6,998 nt of DNA from Dehalococcoidia bacterium (GTDB taxonomy: Bacteria > Chloroflexota > Dehalococcoidia > UBA2985). The notes under the pieces were generated by a model. The model saw only the letters and a list, made by a program, of their open reading frames with translations, did not search any database and had not been told where the DNA came from. Positions 5,747 through 6,998 of this stretch are shown here, in pieces. The position numbers and the translations under genes are program-made. The first letter of the stretch is position 1. The number at the start of each line of letters is the position of its first letter. The stretch is taken from NCBI GenBank assembly GCA_030740415.1, contig JASLXI010000041.1:1-6998 (forward strand), in the 5' to 3' direction.

Positions 5747-6691
5747 TTATTGACCGCTGAAGTATCGTCGGGGTGCATCTACTGTGATCGCTCTGATGTC
5801 TTCCTCGCTTGTACCCAGCTCCCGTAACCGGGGGAGTACCTTTCTGCTGATGAAGGATATCCTGTCAGGATTGGAGGCCAGGCGCTCTGCAATCGACTCG
5901 GGGTGGGCGGGTCTCCCGTCCCCGCCATCGTGTGATACAGTCACCCAGTTCGCGTAGCCGAGATCTATTAATTGCTTAATCACCTGTGTCCGTTGCTCCC
6001 AGTTGAGGCTCCCGCCTCGACCTCCCGGGAAGCTATCCATTCCCAAGGTGCAGCCCTTCCTGATGAGTCCGGTCAGATACTCCATGTCTTGGGTGTTATT
6101 GCTGTGGCCAATATTGACCCGTCGAAGGTCAACTCCCTCCTCCTCAAAGATGGCTACTTGATCATTGCCAACCTTGGCTAGAGCCGCAGTGTGAGTGGTG
6201 ATCCGCGTCCCCGTGGCATTTGAAGCCCTGGCGGCAGCCCGCAGGACAAGTTCATTGGCAGGCGTAACTCCCTCTTCAGACGTGGCGACCTTGATGATTC
6301 CAGCCTTTATACCGGTTCCTTCAATTCCATCTTCAATCTCACGAATGAATGCCCTAGCTAATTGGTCTGGAGTGGCTCCGTTGGATATAGCACGAGGAAT
6401 ATCAAGCCACAGACCGGTGGCTGCTATGACATGCACTTCCACCTGTTCTGCTACATCACGAATGACTGTCACCTGGCGCCCCAAGTCCATGGTTGAGACG
6501 TCAACATATGTACGCACTCCCTCGGCATGAGCCTCGGATATAATCTCGACACCTCTGGCTATTGCTTCGTCGCGGTCGACCAACTCTGGAAAGGTGAAAG
6601 GGACACCCGCCGAGCTCTCTCGGATATGCTCATGCATTAGGGTGAAGCCCAGATCGTTTACATCGACAGGGCCTAGTACCGTGTTCACCAT
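5747..6691 (-). CDS. Phosphotriesterase-family metal-dependent hydrolase
   Basis: A 314-residue TIM-barrel amidohydrolase with no signal peptide, so cytoplasmic. The full set of binuclear metal ligands of the phosphotriesterase (PTE) family is visible: H20 and H22 in LMHEHI, K134 in GIIKVAT (the carboxylated lysine), H167 in TTHTAA, H196 in NIGHSNNT and D255 in VSHDGG. The N-terminus VNTVLGPVDVNDLGFTL is also typical. Most relatives hydrolyse lactones or carboxylic esters rather than phosphotriesters, so a lactonase/esterase role is the better guess. After the metal His the line GMDSFPGG differs from the usual MDRxG of known lactonases, so the substrate is open. The ATG at 6691 is the first usable start; AAGGAG lies 14 bp upstream, a long spacer. 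Slightly short for the family (about 320-360) but complete. It precedes the CoA-transferase by 22 bp and follows the hydrolase gene by 62 bp, the same strand throughout. Confidence 0.9.
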   Translation of the reverse strand: MVNTVLGPVDVNDLGFTLMHEHIRESSAGVPFTFPELVDRDEAIARGVEIISEAHAEGVRTYVDVSTMDLGRQVTVIRDVAEQVEVHVIAATGLWLDIPRAISNGATPDQLARAFIREIEDGIEGTGIKAGIIKVATSEEGVTPANELVLRAAARASNATGTRITTHTAALAKVGNDQVAIFEEEGVDLRRVNIGHSNNTQDMEYLTGLIRKGCTLGMDSFPGGRGGSLNWEQRTQVIKQLIDLGYANWVTVSHDGGDGRPAHPESIAERLASNPDRISFISRKVLPRLRELGTSEEDIRAITVDAPRRYFSGQ

Positions 6692-6753
6692 CGGGATGCT
6701 GATATCTCCTTCCGCACTTGGGTGAGGTTTACTCTATGAATCGCACACTGCCT

Positions 6754-6998
6754 CTATCGAGATTTGCTCTCTACCTCATCTAAGAATTGTAGGACCCGCT
6801 GAGAGTAGAGTTCGGGGGCATTCCCATGGGGGGGTACCTCGGCCCACTGGCAGTTAGGCACTAGCCTGTGGACCAACTCGGCCAGTCTCCTAGGGTGAAT
6901 GTCGTTGTCACCCGGCATGACCATCGTTGGGACTCGTATACTCCTTAGCATGGCTTCAGTCATTCCCAAGGCCAGAAAAGGAGCATCGAATAGTGCGT
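6754..6998 (-). CDS. Alpha/beta hydrolase, C-terminal end (cut by window edge)
   Basis: Only the last 80 residues are inside the window; the frame stays open to the edge, so the gene starts beyond 6998. The fragment has the usual end of an alpha/beta-hydrolase fold: a strand before the acidic residue (IRVPTMVMPGDNDIHP, with the likely catalytic Asp in GDND), a helix (RRLAELVHRLVP), and the catalytic His in VPPHGNAPELY followed by the final helix VLQFLDEV. The nucleophile elbow (G-x-S-x-G) would lie outside the window. This could be a carboxylesterase, C-C bond hydrolase or enol-lactonase; the fragment cannot decide. It is the first visible gene of the operon with the PTE-like hydrolase and the CoA-transferase. 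The promoter is not in the window. Confidence 0.8.
   Translation of the reverse strand, partial: ALFDAPFLALGMTEAMLRSIRVPTMVMPGDNDIHPRRLAELVHRLVPNCQWAEVPPHGNAPELYSQRVLQFLDEVESKSR

Noticed and set aside
3040..5778. Longer 912-residue start of the CoA-transferase
   Set aside because: It would overlap the end of the upstream gene; a near-perfect RBS sits directly before the start at 5724.

Overview
The window looks like a piece of an environmental bacterial genome, most plausibly Chloroflexota of the Dehalococcoidia/SAR202 type. That is inference: the combination of a double-length CaiB/BaiF CoA-transferase, a phosphotriesterase-like hydrolase and a collagen-like protein ending in a Y-T-S-V-T-I-G-A-D-G type repeat fits such genomes, but no phylogenetic marker is present. 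Strong AGGAGG-type ribosome binding sites precede most genes. No CRISPR array, rRNA, intact tRNA or transposase was seen.

Left part (1-1299). A plus-strand secreted collagen-like gene (253-854) has a good RBS and signal peptide in one frame. Its 23 Gly-X-Y triplets and C-terminal repeat domain lie in another frame, so it needs a net -1 frame change to be expressed. It is built from ten 18-bp tandem units followed by two 150-bp tandem units. The upstream DNA holds a C10 tract and a hairpin overlapping a TATAAT box. Two short stretches resembling tRNA 3' halves (164-210, very weak; 1104-1150, better) flank the gene, and the second lies in a geneless stretch (855-1299).

Middle part (1300-3039). 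Two minus-strand single genes are separated by long noncoding gaps: a small cupin (1300-1665) and a hemerythrin-like HHE protein (2148-2621). The 482-bp gap upstream of the cupin contains two inverted repeats with identical arms, GGTGA-N5-TCACC.

Right part (3040-6998). Three minus-strand genes form an apparent operon, transcribed right to left: the C-terminal end of an alpha/beta hydrolase (cut by the window edge), a phosphotriesterase-family amidohydrolase (314 aa) and, 22 bp later, a fused two-domain class III CoA-transferase (894 aa). A reasonable but unproven reading is a catabolic cassette in which hydrolases open an ester or lactone and the CoA-transferase moves CoA to or from the acid. 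In the CoA-transferase the expected catalytic Asp is present in the first domain and appears to be missing from the second.
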